64,000 nucleotides of DNA from Acidimicrobiia bacterium (GTDB lineage: Bacteria; Acidobacteriota; Terriglobia; Bryobacterales; Bryobacteraceae), in assembly GCA_016871315.1 (NCBI GenBank), contig VFZE01000022.1:1-64000 (forward strand), given 5' to 3'. Positions 34,924-42,318 of the stretch are shown here, one piece after another. Each line of letters begins with the position of its first letter. The stretch's first letter is position 1. A program made the position numbers and the translations under genes. The notes beneath the pieces are model-generated. The model did not search any database. It saw nothing but the letters and a program-made list of their open reading frames with translations, and was not told the origin of the DNA.

Positions 34924-37500
34924 TTGTCTCGTAGTTGGTTTTTTCTCACATTCACCCTCTTTGCCGCCGCCGATGCGATGGCGCAATCGGCGCCTCCTGC
35001 GGCCCCGGCCAAGCCGATGGCTGCTCCTCCGCGTCCGCGTATGCAAGCCTCCGCGATGCGCAACGAAAACGTGGTGGTGAACCCGATCGACAACAACGCC
35101 ATCAAGGAAGTGAATGTGCGGCTCGGGGCGACGGTGACGCTGGTGACCGAACTGCGTCCGGAAACGGGATATTTCGCGACAGAGTTCGGCCGGCCGGCCG
35201 GGCAGCTGCTGTTGCTCGGTCCGGCGGTGCGTCCGCCCTCCTGGCACGGAGATTTTTTCTACTGGCACCAGAACAGCGTGATGAACGCGCGCACCTTTTT
35301 TCAAGTGGGCCAGGTGCTGCCGTCGCGGAGGAATCAGCACGGGGGCCGGGTGACGGGCGAGTTGGGGCCTCGCACAGGACTGACGGCGAATTACTCCCAG
35401 CGCGATGTGCGCGGGATGGTCAACGGGAACGTGCTCGTGCCGCTGGAATCCGAGAGAACGCCGCTGACGCGGGATCCGCAGTTGAGGCCGCTGGTGGAGC
35501 GTTTCTTGAGCGCGTATCCGAAGCAGCTGCCGAACCGGCCGGACTTTGACGCACGGGCGCTGAACACGAATGCGCCCCAGCGCATTGACGATCTGGACGG
35601 GAACCTGCGGCTCGATCACGACCTGGGTTCGCGGGGGAAGCTTCACCTGCTCTATGTGAACGGGCGGGCTCGGACGGACGCGTTTCAGCTGGTGGCGGGA
35701 CAGAATCCCGATTCGGCGATCCATAGCCACCGCGCGCAGGCCACGTGGAAGTTCGCAGCATCGCCGGGGACCGATGTGGCGATGGGAGGAAACTTTACCA
35801 GAACGGCATCGAACCTGTTGCCGGAGCCGAACGCAGTGGGCGTGCGTGTGCGGGTCGGTTACCAGATTGAAGAGCTGGGTCCGGAGAGCGAGTTTCCGGT
35901 GATGCGGGCGCAGAACCTGTACCGCTACGGCGCCGATGTAGCGCACCGCGTGGCGGACCGGCATGAGTTCCGGCTGGGCGGCGAGATCACCCGGTTCCAG
36001 CTCAACGGCATCGAGACCAGCAATCTCCGCGGGCAGTTCAACTTCACGAACAACTTTGGGCGCACGGCGATTGAGAATCTGCGGCTGGGAACACCGGCGT
36101 TTTTCGAGGCCACCACGGGAGAGATGGCGCGCGGATTCCGGACGTGGGGAGGAAGCCTGTACGCGGCGGACCGCTGGAGGATCACGACGGCGCTGCAACT
36201 GCACTATGGGGTGCGGTACGGCTTTGCAACAGCGCCGTCGGAGGTGAACGGACTGCACGAGACCCCGTATGCCTGCGACTGCAACAATTTCAGCCCGCGG
36301 CTCTCGCTGGCATGGCAAATGGGCACGGGATGGATACTGCGGACCGGCTACACGGTTTCGTTCGGGGAGATCCAGCCGGTGACGTTCCAGCAGATGCGCT
36401 TCAACCTGCCGCACACGCGGATGGTCCAGGTGCAGAATCCGGACCTGTTGAATCCGCTCAGCGGCGGCGGGAACCTCGACAGGAGCGCGCCGACGATCCT
36501 TTCGCCCGACCTCGTGGCGCCGTACGTGCACCAGTACAACCTCAACGTGGAGCGGAAGTTGAGCGGCGGGATGCTGTTGCGCGTGGCCTATATCGGCGAC
36601 CGCAGCTTGAAGCTGATGAACTCCTTCATCCAGAACCGGGCCGAGCCCGTACCGGGAGTGCCGTTGACGCTCGACACCGTGGACCAGCGGAGACCGGATG
36701 CGCGCTACTTTGATACACGCAGTATTCTGAACGGCGGCATGGGCCACTTCAACGCGGGCCAGGCGACCGTGGATTTGCCCTATTATCGCGGACTGCGTTT
36801 GTCGGCCAGCTACACGTTCAGCAAGGCGATCGACGACGGGTCCGATTACACCTCGACGGCGGCCAACCGTGACCTGATGCGGGCGCGGAGCCAGTGGCAG
36901 TATGAATCGTTTGGGGACAAGCGAAGCCTCTCGGCATTTGATTCGCCGCACTCGCTGCTGACCAGCTTCAGTTACGATTTGCCGGCGCTGGCGGGCCGTT
37001 CGAAGTGGGCGCGGAGACTGGCCGGTGGCTGGCAGCTGGCGGGCGTTACGCTGGTCAAATCGGGGACGCCGCTGACTCTGTTTGTGGGGTCGGATGCGCC
37101 GGGGTTCGGGAACGTCGATGGAGGACCAAGCGACCGGCCGAACATCGTGGACGCGAGTATTCTGGGAGCGACGATCTCCCACCCCGACCTCGCGCCACAG
37201 ATTCTGCGGCGCGACCGGTTTGCCTATATTGTGCCTGGGGAGCGGCGAGGGTCGTTGGGGAGGAACAGTTTCCGCAAGGCACGGATCTCGAATTTCAATG
37301 CCGCCGTTACCAAGCAATGGCAGTGGGCGGCCAGCGGGCGTGAGTGGACGACGCAGCTGCGCGCCGAGACGTACAACCTGACCAACACGCCGCAGTTTGA
37401 TGAGCCGCAGCGCAACCTGAGCTCGCCTGCATTCGGCAAGATCACGAATACCTTAAATGATGGCCGCGTATTTCAGATCGGAGTGAGGTTAACTCTTTGA
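34924..37500 (+). CDS. Oar-like TonB-dependent receptor lacking the regulatory domain
   Basis: An 858-aa predicted outer-membrane protein. It has a signal peptide (about 1-21, ending AMAQ) and an Ala/Pro-rich linker. A short plug-like region follows (about 40-95: NENVVVNPIDNNAIKEVNVR; FGRPAGQLLLLGPAVRP), then a long barrel ending QIGVRLTL. Barrel motifs match the Oar-like receptors (LRLSASYTFSKAIDDG; LRAETYNLTNTPQFDEPQ). It lacks the N-terminal carboxypeptidase-regulatory domain of the receptor at 3771. The start is a TTG at 34924 with no clear ribosome site, so the exact start is uncertain. The substrate is unknown. Confidence 0.82.
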   Translation: MSRSWFFLTFTLFAAADAMAQSAPPAAPAKPMAAPPRPRMQASAMRNENVVVNPIDNNAIKEVNVRLGATVTLVTELRPETGYFATEFGRPAGQLLLLGPAVRPPSWHGDFFYWHQNSVMNARTFFQVGQVLPSRRNQHGGRVTGELGPRTGLTANYSQRDVRGMVNGNVLVPLESERTPLTRDPQLRPLVERFLSAYPKQLPNRPDFDARALNTNAPQRIDDLDGNLRLDHDLGSRGKLHLLYVNGRARTDAFQLVAGQNPDSAIHSHRAQATWKFAASPGTDVAMGGNFTRTASNLLPEPNAVGVRVRVGYQIEELGPESEFPVMRAQNLYRYGADVAHRVADRHEFRLGGEITRFQLNGIETSNLRGQFNFTNNFGRTAIENLRLGTPAFFEATTGEMARGFRTWGGSLYAADRWRITTALQLHYGVRYGFATAPSEVNGLHETPYACDCNNFSPRLSLAWQMGTGWILRTGYTVSFGEIQPVTFQQMRFNLPHTRMVQVQNPDLLNPLSGGGNLDRSAPTILSPDLVAPYVHQYNLNVERKLSGGMLLRVAYIGDRSLKLMNSFIQNRAEPVPGVPLTLDTVDQRRPDARYFDTRSILNGGMGHFNAGQATVDLPYYRGLRLSASYTFSKAIDDGSDYTSTAANRDLMRARSQWQYESFGDKRSLSAFDSPHSLLTSFSYDLPALAGRSKWARRLAGGWQLAGVTLVKSGTPLTLFVGSDAPGFGNVDGGPSDRPNIVDASILGATISHPDLAPQILRRDRFAYIVPGERRGSLGRNSFRKARISNFNAAVTKQWQWAASGREWTTQLRAETYNLTNTPQFDEPQRNLSSPAFGKITNTLNDGRVFQIGVRLTL

Positions 37501-37545
37501 GGGATAGCTGGAGTTTCCACTATATATTCCTTCTAGTTTTCGGTA

Positions 37546-37551
37546 TATAAT
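37546..37551 (+). promoter_or_regulatory. possible -10 box for the PP2C phosphatase gene
   Basis: TATAAT lies 12 bp before the ATG at 37564, in a short AT-rich spacer after the receptor stop. No convincing -35 element is seen, and the leader would be very short. Confidence 0.3.
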
Positions 37552-37563
37552 TCGCTGGAGTCC

Positions 37564-38322
37564 ATGATCGAGGCTGCTGGCAACTCGGACCCAGGTTGCG
37601 TCCGGAAGAATAACGAGGACAAGCTATTTATCAATCAGGCGCTCGGCTTGTACGTCCTGGCTGATGGCATGGGCGGAGCCCAGGCGGGGGAGACGGCGGC
37701 GCAAATTGCCATCGATGCGGTGGTAGATTATGTCCGGGGGACCGAGCAACGTTCCTCGGAAACGCTGGTGCAGGCATTCGAGCTGGCCAACCAGAAGGTG
37801 CGCGAGGAGGCAGCCACCGCGCCGCACTTGAACGGGATGGGGACAACTCTGGTTGCCGTGCTGGAGTGCGGCAATGAACTGGCGATAGCCAGCGTGGGGG
37901 ACAGCCGCGCATACCTGGTGGAAGGCAATGCCATGAAGGCGATCACGCAGGATCAGACGTGGGCCAACGAGGTGGGCAGAAGGCTGGGATTGAACGATCA
38001 GCAGCTGAAGACACATCCGATGCGGCATGTGCTGACGATGGCCATCGGCGTGGATGCGCCCCTGCGGGTGCACTCCTATAAGGTGGCGCCGGGACCCGAC
38101 GTGCAGATCCTGCTGTGCAGCGATGGGCTGCATGGGGTGGTAAACAAGGAGACGATCGGTGAGCAGCTGAACGCCACCGCGAGCTTGGAAGATAAGTGCT
38201 GCGCGCTGATCGAGTTGGCCAGGCAGGCGGGCGGGCCGGATAACATCACTGCGGTACTGCTGCACCACAGCGGCTCCAATAACTCCTATCCGCAGGCGAA
38301 GAATACCTACCCCGGTCAATAA
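37564..38322 (+). CDS. PP2C-family serine/threonine protein phosphatase
   Basis: A 252-aa cytosolic phosphatase with the bacterial Stp/PrpC plan. Metal-binding motifs are in order: NEDKLF (about 17), ADGMGGAQAGE (about 33), GMGTTLVA (about 87), VGDSRAYLV (about 108), LCSDGLHG (about 180) and GGPDNITAV (about 225). All acidic ligands are present. It would dephosphorylate Ser/Thr targets; its usual partner kinase is not adjacent, and the only kinase in the window (53131) is broken. Confidence 0.93.
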   Translation: MIEAAGNSDPGCVRKNNEDKLFINQALGLYVLADGMGGAQAGETAAQIAIDAVVDYVRGTEQRSSETLVQAFELANQKVREEAATAPHLNGMGTTLVAVLECGNELAIASVGDSRAYLVEGNAMKAITQDQTWANEVGRRLGLNDQQLKTHPMRHVLTMAIGVDAPLRVHSYKVAPGPDVQILLCSDGLHGVVNKETIGEQLNATASLEDKCCALIELARQAGGPDNITAVLLHHSGSNNSYPQAKNTYPGQ

Positions 38323-38351
38323 AGGTGGGAGATTTCCCCCCCTCACCGCAC

Positions 38352-38357
38352 TATACT
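38352..38357 (+). promoter_or_regulatory. possible -10 box for the 38388-41112 gene set
   Basis: TATACT lies 30 bp before the ATG at 38388, after a C-rich stretch. No clear -35 element is visible. Confidence 0.25.
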
Positions 38358-38387
38358 CTTCGAGGCTAATGGGGCCCGTCAGTCGGG

Positions 38388-38996
38388 ATGCGCATGAGGC
38401 TGTTAGCAGCGGCGCCGCTGGCACTGGTTGTGTCGGCGCCGGTCGCGAGTGGTGAAATCGCGAGCCTGCAAATCAAGATCATTCAGGGAGAGGATACGGT
38501 GCATAGCGCCGGACGGCGGGGGCGGCGTCCGATCCGCGTAGAAGTACAGGAGCCGACAGGCAAGCCGGTGGAGGGAGCGGTGGTGAGCTTCAGTCTGCCC
38601 GAGGAACACGGCAGCCAGTTCGCGAACGGGATGAAGACGGAGATTGTGACGACGGGCGCCGACGGGCGGGCGTCAGTGTGGGGCATGGAATGGGGCAAGG
38701 AACCCGGACCGGTGCGTATACGGATCACGGCTTCGAAAGGCGAGGCGCGGGCGGGCGGCATCCTGGTCCAGACATTGGCGGAAGAGGCTCCGGCGGTGGA
38801 AGCTGCGGCGGAACGGCCGGTGAAAATCGCTAAGCCCGGCAGCCGCTGGACGCTGATCGCGGTGGTGGCGGCGGGGGCGGCGGCCGGGGCGCTAAGCGCG
38901 GGTCTGACGAAAAAGGGCGCGGCGGCAGCCGGGCCCGCGGCGGCGGCGCCGGCCCTGCAGATCGGCCCTCCGGCGATTTCGGTGACCAGGCCATGA
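38388..38996 (+). CDS. secreted/anchored protein with Big_1-like domain
   Basis: A 202-aa protein with a signal peptide (about 1-22). A single immunoglobulin-like Big_1-type domain spans about 28-125 (GKPVEGAVVSFSLPEEHG; TTGADGRASVWG), and a hydrophobic Ala/Gly-rich segment lies near the C-terminus (about 148-170). The start may be ATG 38388 or ATG 38394. It is first of three genes joined by 4-nt overlaps (38993-38996 and 39760-39763). The function is unknown. Confidence 0.7.
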   Translation: MRMRLLAAAPLALVVSAPVASGEIASLQIKIIQGEDTVHSAGRRGRRPIRVEVQEPTGKPVEGAVVSFSLPEEHGSQFANGMKTEIVTTGADGRASVWGMEWGKEPGPVRIRITASKGEARAGGILVQTLAEEAPAVEAAAERPVKIAKPGSRWTLIAVVAAGAAAGALSAGLTKKGAAAAGPAAAAPALQIGPPAISVTRP

Positions 38997-39763
38997 GGAT
39001 TATGATTCCGGCAAGAGCGGCGATTCTGTTCTTCTGCGCGGCTCATCTGCCGCTGATGGCGCAACGGATGGGCGTGCCCCGGCTGGGGTGCGTGGTGAGC
39101 GCCGGCGGTGCGGTGCGGATGGTCTACGGGCTGCGCGCGAATTTTATCCTGGGCGAAGCGGCACAAATAGAAGCGGTGTCGGCGGCCTGTTCGGAAACCA
39201 ACGCGGTGGTGAAGACAACGGATGCCTTGGTGGTGTTGGATGCCGAGGGCCGCGAACGCCACCGGTTTCTGGCGGAGGCCGGCGCCGCTCTTGTGTCCTT
39301 CCGGGATGACGGTGACGTGGGACATGTCTATCTCACCGCAACGCGCGAGTTGTTGCGGTGGGAGAACGAGGAATGGGTGAAGGCGGATCTTCCGCATGCG
39401 GGAGAGATTCTCTCGATTGGGGAGCGGGACGGCGCCGTCGTGGCGGTGGAGCGCCGGGGCGAGGAGCTGTGGCTGGTGGAGAGCCGCGCGGACGGACGGT
39501 ACCAGGTTCTGTCGCGGTTTGTGTCGGAAGCGTTGTTCGCCGTGCTGCTGCCCGACGGCTCCCTGGTGCTGGCGGCGGGCGAGAAGCTGGTGCATCGAAA
39601 GCCGGATGGGAGCCAAACGGAGATCGAGGTTCCCGCGGCGGTGACACGGCTGTCGGTGATCGGCGGGAAGTGGGTGCAGGTGGAGACCGGAGTGCAGCGC
39701 ATGGCGGTGCGGGTGGAGGGCGGTCAGGCCGAGGCCTACTATCTACCTGGGGAAGCGCGATGA
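38993..39763 (+). CDS. secreted protein of unknown function, 256 aa
   Basis: It has a signal peptide (about 1-23, ending LMAQ) and then mostly beta-strand pattern with repeated short blade-like units (GHVYLTATRELLRWENEEWV; ALFAVLLPDGSLVLAAGEKL), suggesting a small beta-propeller-like or stacked-strand fold. No catalytic motif is recognised. Both ends overlap neighbours by 4 nt (ATGA), so the three genes are translationally coupled. Confidence 0.68.
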   Translation: MRIMIPARAAILFFCAAHLPLMAQRMGVPRLGCVVSAGGAVRMVYGLRANFILGEAAQIEAVSAACSETNAVVKTTDALVVLDAEGRERHRFLAEAGAALVSFRDDGDVGHVYLTATRELLRWENEEWVKADLPHAGEILSIGERDGAVVAVERRGEELWLVESRADGRYQVLSRFVSEALFAVLLPDGSLVLAAGEKLVHRKPDGSQTEIEVPAAVTRLSVIGGKWVQVETGVQRMAVRVEGGQAEAYYLPGEAR

Positions 39764-41112
39764 AGCGTCTTGCGGTACTGGCGCTTTTGTGCGCCGGGTG
39801 CGTGCAGGCGCAGTTTTCCATCGCGACGATCAGCGGGAACGGCGAGGAACGGGCAATCGTGGGGATCGTCGAAACGGAGAAGGTGCAGGCGGGCGGGTTT
39901 CAGGATATCCGCGTGCGGCTGCGTAACACCGGGGAGGCGACGGCGGCACTGTCGCGGCTGCGGATAACCGGGGTGGGGTTTTCTCTATTGGGGCAGCCGC
40001 CGTTGCCGCACTTGGTGGCGCCGGGGCTGAACGTGGATTTCCGCGTCAGGTTCCTGCCGGCGCAGTTTGGGATCTATAGCGGAACGCTCGAGGTGAACGA
40101 AACGGTCGTGCTGTTTCGTGGGGTAAGCCCGCAAGGGATTACCGTGCTGGTGGAGCAAAGGGGGCGTCTGGAGACGGCGACAGAGACGGTGCCTGTGGTG
40201 GCGGGGCGCGTGGAAGTAGGCAAGTCGGCCGGGCTGCGTCTGGTCGTGCGGAATGACGCGGCGGGTCCTCTGGTTGTGGGTGCCCTCACCGTGCAGGGTG
40301 AGGCATTTTCGCTGTATCCCGCTCCGGCGCTTCCATTGCCGGTGGAGCCGGGACGGTCAGCGGAGTTTGAGCTGCGGTTCGCTCCGCTGCGGGTGGGAGT
40401 GGCGCAGGGAACTCTATTGGTGGATACGCTGAGGATCGCGCTGGAAGGCTTCGCGATTGCGCCGCCGTTTCCCGCGGCGATCCTGTCGCTGGAGCCCGCG
40501 CTTGCGAGTGGCCGCCAAGGCCGGATCGCGCTGCGGCTGGACGCGCCGCCGCTGGTATCGGCCGCCGGAACGCTGACTTTGGAGTTCCGGTCAGCAGTCA
40601 CCGTGGGCGGGGACGATCCGGCAATCGTGTTTTTGAACGGAGCGTCGCGAAGCGTCGCCGTGGCGGTGAGGCAAGGCGAGACGAACCTGGGCGAGTGGAT
40701 GTTTCAGACGGGCTCGACGGCGGGAGAGATCCGCTTCCGCTTGCAATTGGGCGACCAGCGATGGGAGGCCGCGGCGGCGATCGCGCCGGCGATGGTGGCC
40801 GTGGATGCGGTGCGGGGAGTAAGAACGGCGACGGGTGTGCAAGTGGATATTACCGGGTTTGATAATTCGCGGACCGCTTCCACACTGGGATTCCGGTTCT
40901 TTGACCGCCAGGGGAATGCGCTGGGCGGAGATGTGTTGCGGGCCGATGCGGCGTCCGGCTTTCAGAGCCACTTCCGGACGGCGAACGTCGGTGGGCTGTT
41001 TCTGTTGCGGGCTGTGTTTCCCGTAGGGGGCGATACGGCCCTGATCGGGGCAGTGGAGGTGGAGATCGATAACGCACAAGGCAGGACAAGGGCGTCGCGG
41101 GCCAGTTTTTAG
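39760..41112 (+). CDS. secreted protein with ASH/choice-of-anchor-like Ig domains
   Basis: A 450-aa protein starting at ATG 39760 (GGGGAAG a few nt upstream; 4-nt overlap with the previous stop). It has a signal peptide (about 1-18) and two immunoglobulin-like repeats of the ASPM-SPD2-Hydin type (about 25-125 and 140-230: PGLNVDFRVRFLPAQFGIYS; PGRSAEFELRFAPLRVGVAQ). The C-terminal beta domain contains FQSHFRTANVGGLFLLRAV. The DNA for that segment (40957-40996) is duplicated exactly at 42279-42318. The longer frame from 39358 is the previous gene in another frame. It is probably an extracellular binding protein. Confidence 0.75.
   Translation: MKRLAVLALLCAGCVQAQFSIATISGNGEERAIVGIVETEKVQAGGFQDIRVRLRNTGEATAALSRLRITGVGFSLLGQPPLPHLVAPGLNVDFRVRFLPAQFGIYSGTLEVNETVVLFRGVSPQGITVLVEQRGRLETATETVPVVAGRVEVGKSAGLRLVVRNDAAGPLVVGALTVQGEAFSLYPAPALPLPVEPGRSAEFELRFAPLRVGVAQGTLLVDTLRIALEGFAIAPPFPAAILSLEPALASGRQGRIALRLDAPPLVSAAGTLTLEFRSAVTVGGDDPAIVFLNGASRSVAVAVRQGETNLGEWMFQTGSTAGEIRFRLQLGDQRWEAAAAIAPAMVAVDAVRGVRTATGVQVDITGFDNSRTASTLGFRFFDRQGNALGGDVLRADAASGFQSHFRTANVGGLFLLRAVFPVGGDTALIGAVEVEIDNAQGRTRASRASF
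40957..40996 (+). repeat. repeat R1, copy 1 (within coding sequence)
   Basis: A 40-bp segment coding for part of FQSHFRTANVGG in the 39760 gene. It is identical base for base to 42279-42318, where it abuts the second half of a TIR domain. Confidence 0.95.
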
Positions 41113-41315
41113 GCGGGTCGCTTGGGAGTTGGACGCGGCAGGCTACACGACGTTCTCGCAAGCATGGGATTTTGAGCCCGGGCAGAATTTCATCCTGAAA
41201 ATGCGGGACGCCGCCGTCGCGGGTGCGGCCTTTCGAGGCGGCGGCCGCCATCTGCAGTGAGCCGGGGAACCTGCCGCTGGTGCTGGAGCATACCGCGCCG
41301 ACGCATCCAATCATG
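41113..41315 (+). pseudogene. TIR-domain N-terminal half joined to an NB-ARC scrap
   Basis: Translation from about 41115 gives VAWELDAAGYTTFSQAWDF and PGQNFILKMRDAAVAG, the middle of the TIR_2-type domain found in bacterial TIR-NB-ARC (STAND) proteins. The first strand and start codon are missing. Within 25 bp the sense changes to another frame and reads AAAAICSEPGNLPLVLEH (41238-41291), a degenerate copy of the GLPL-region motif of the NB-ARC module found intact at 43110-43163. The TIR half ends where the fragment at 42319 begins. Confidence 0.72.
41238..41291 (+). repeat. repeat R2, diverged copy
   Basis: 54 bp matching 43110-43163 at 50 of 54 positions by eye. Both code for the NB-ARC segment ICxExGNLPLxLEH. 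Confidence 0.85.
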
Positions 41316-41358
41316 CGACCCTTCGCCTGTACGCATGGTATAAGTGTTATATACCTCC

Positions 41359-41628
41359 ATGCGCTATTCTTTCGATGAACGAAAGAGCCGTTTGGTTAAA
41401 CGCCTGCATGGAGTCAGTCTCGAGGAGGCTCTCGAGATCTTCGATCAGGTTCACCTGATCGACCGGAAGAATGATGATCCCTTGCCGTTTCGCGCCATCG
41501 GCTGGTGCCGCGGGCAACTCTGTTCGGTGATCTACGAGGTCAGAAGTGATGGGAAGGGGGAACTCCACCATCTGATCACCGCCTGGAAATCGACTACGGA
41601 GCAAATCGCCTATGCCGAAAACACGTAA
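41359..41628 (+). CDS. brnT: BrnT-family toxin of a type II toxin-antitoxin system
   Basis: An 89-aa protein with the BrnT pattern: an N-terminal FDERKSRLVKRLHGVSLEEA, a central strand region (RAIGWCRGQLCSVIYEV) and a C-terminal HHLITAWKSTTEQIAYAE. BrnT is a RelE-fold ribonuclease that blocks translation and is neutralised by BrnA. The ATG at 41359 matches the family N-terminus better than the GTG at 41344. The gene overlaps the antitoxin by 17 nt. It lies between the two TIR halves. Confidence 0.8.
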   Translation: MRYSFDERKSRLVKRLHGVSLEEALEIFDQVHLIDRKNDDPLPFRAIGWCRGQLCSVIYEVRSDGKGELHHLITAWKSTTEQIAYAENT

Positions 41629-41869
41629 GCCCCGCAAAACGCCGGATGAGATCGCAGCCATGGCCAGACGCGGAGAAGACGTGTCGCAATTCTTCTCCAA
41701 TAAGTTCACCGTCGTGCGGCCGATCAGGCGTGTCAATGTTGACCTCACCGAAGGCATGCTGCGGGAACTGGATGCCCGCGCGGCGCGGCTCAACATCAGC
41801 AGGCAGGCTGTCATCAAGACCCTGCTCGCTCAGGCCATCGAGCAATCGTCCGGCAAGAGCGCGAGCTGA
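41612..41869 (+). CDS. brnA: BrnA-family antitoxin (ribbon-helix-helix)
   Basis: An 85-aa protein. The basic N-terminus and the region binding toxin (about 8-35) are followed by a ribbon-helix-helix DNA-binding fold (about 40-78: RRVNVDLTEGMLRELDARAA; LNISRQAVIKTLLAQAIEQ). It should neutralise the BrnT toxin and repress the pair's promoter. It overlaps the toxin gene by 17 nt, as is common for this family. Confidence 0.8.
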   Translation: MPKTRKPRKTPDEIAAMARRGEDVSQFFSNKFTVVRPIRRVNVDLTEGMLRELDARAARLNISRQAVIKTLLAQAIEQSSGKSAS

Positions 41870-41994
41870 GATCCCTGAATACCGCGGATGCCATCAGGGA
41901 TCTGTTCTCCGGCTGGACCCCCACCGAAGAAGCAGACCCCACAACTTCCGGCCTGGTCCAGCAGCAGGCGTGGTTCGCCAAGCTCCGGAAATGA
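41869..41994 (+). pseudogene. short ORF fragment before the AbiEii remnant
   Basis: An open stretch with no start codon reads LNTADAIRDLFSGWTPTEEA and then SGLVQQQAWFAKLRK before the stop at 41992-41994. It immediately precedes the nucleotidyltransferase remnant and may be the tail of its usual small upstream partner. It is not a recognised family. Confidence 0.4.
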
Positions 41995-42235
41995 CCCCAT
42001 CCTCCAGGCCGCGGCGGAGATCCAGCACTTCTTCGATCAACCGCTTTGGAGCCACTGCATCATCGGCGGCGTAGCGCTTCTCTATTGGGGCGAGCCACGC
42101 CTCACCCGTGACGTCGATATTACCCTGCTGGCCGGATACGGAAGAGAAGATGAGTTTATCCTGCCCGTCCTGGATGGGCCTTTTCGTTCCAGGGCGGAAC
42201 GCATCGGCCTCTGTGCCAAATCGAAGAGCAGTTGA
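41995..42235 (+). pseudogene. AbiEii-type nucleotidyltransferase, N-terminal fragment
   Basis: In the frame ending at 42235 the sequence reads DPILQAAAEIQHFFDQPLWS, then CIIGGVALLYWGEPRLTRDV and DITLLAGYG. This is the start of the AbiEii/AbiGii-like nucleotidyltransferase fold (GG-x9 motif and DVDIT). No start codon lies at the expected place, and the remaining two thirds of the domain is absent after about 70 residues. It cannot be a working toxin. Full-length relatives act in type IV toxin-antitoxin or abortive infection systems. Confidence 0.65.
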
Positions 42236-42278
42236 AGCCGCGGAGGCCAAGCAGCAGCCTGAGATCCTTACGGCCGCG

Positions 42279-42318
42279 GGCTTTCAGAGCCACTTCCGGA
42301 CGGCGAACGTCGGTGGGC
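42279..42318 (+). repeat. repeat R1, copy 2
   Basis: 40 bp identical to 40957-40996 in the 39760 gene. Here it is not part of that gene and is joined directly to the TIR second half starting at 42319. Confidence 0.95.

Noticed and set aside
34870-37317. 815-codon open frame on the minus strand
   Set aside because: It lies wholly antisense to the Oar-like receptor. Its composition is Arg/His/Pro-rich, with no domain, signal or ribosome site, as expected for a mirror frame in GC-rich coding DNA.
38326-38347. GGTGGG ... CCTCACC inverted repeat after the phosphatase gene
   Set aside because: Pairing is imperfect and there is no T run; not called as a terminator.
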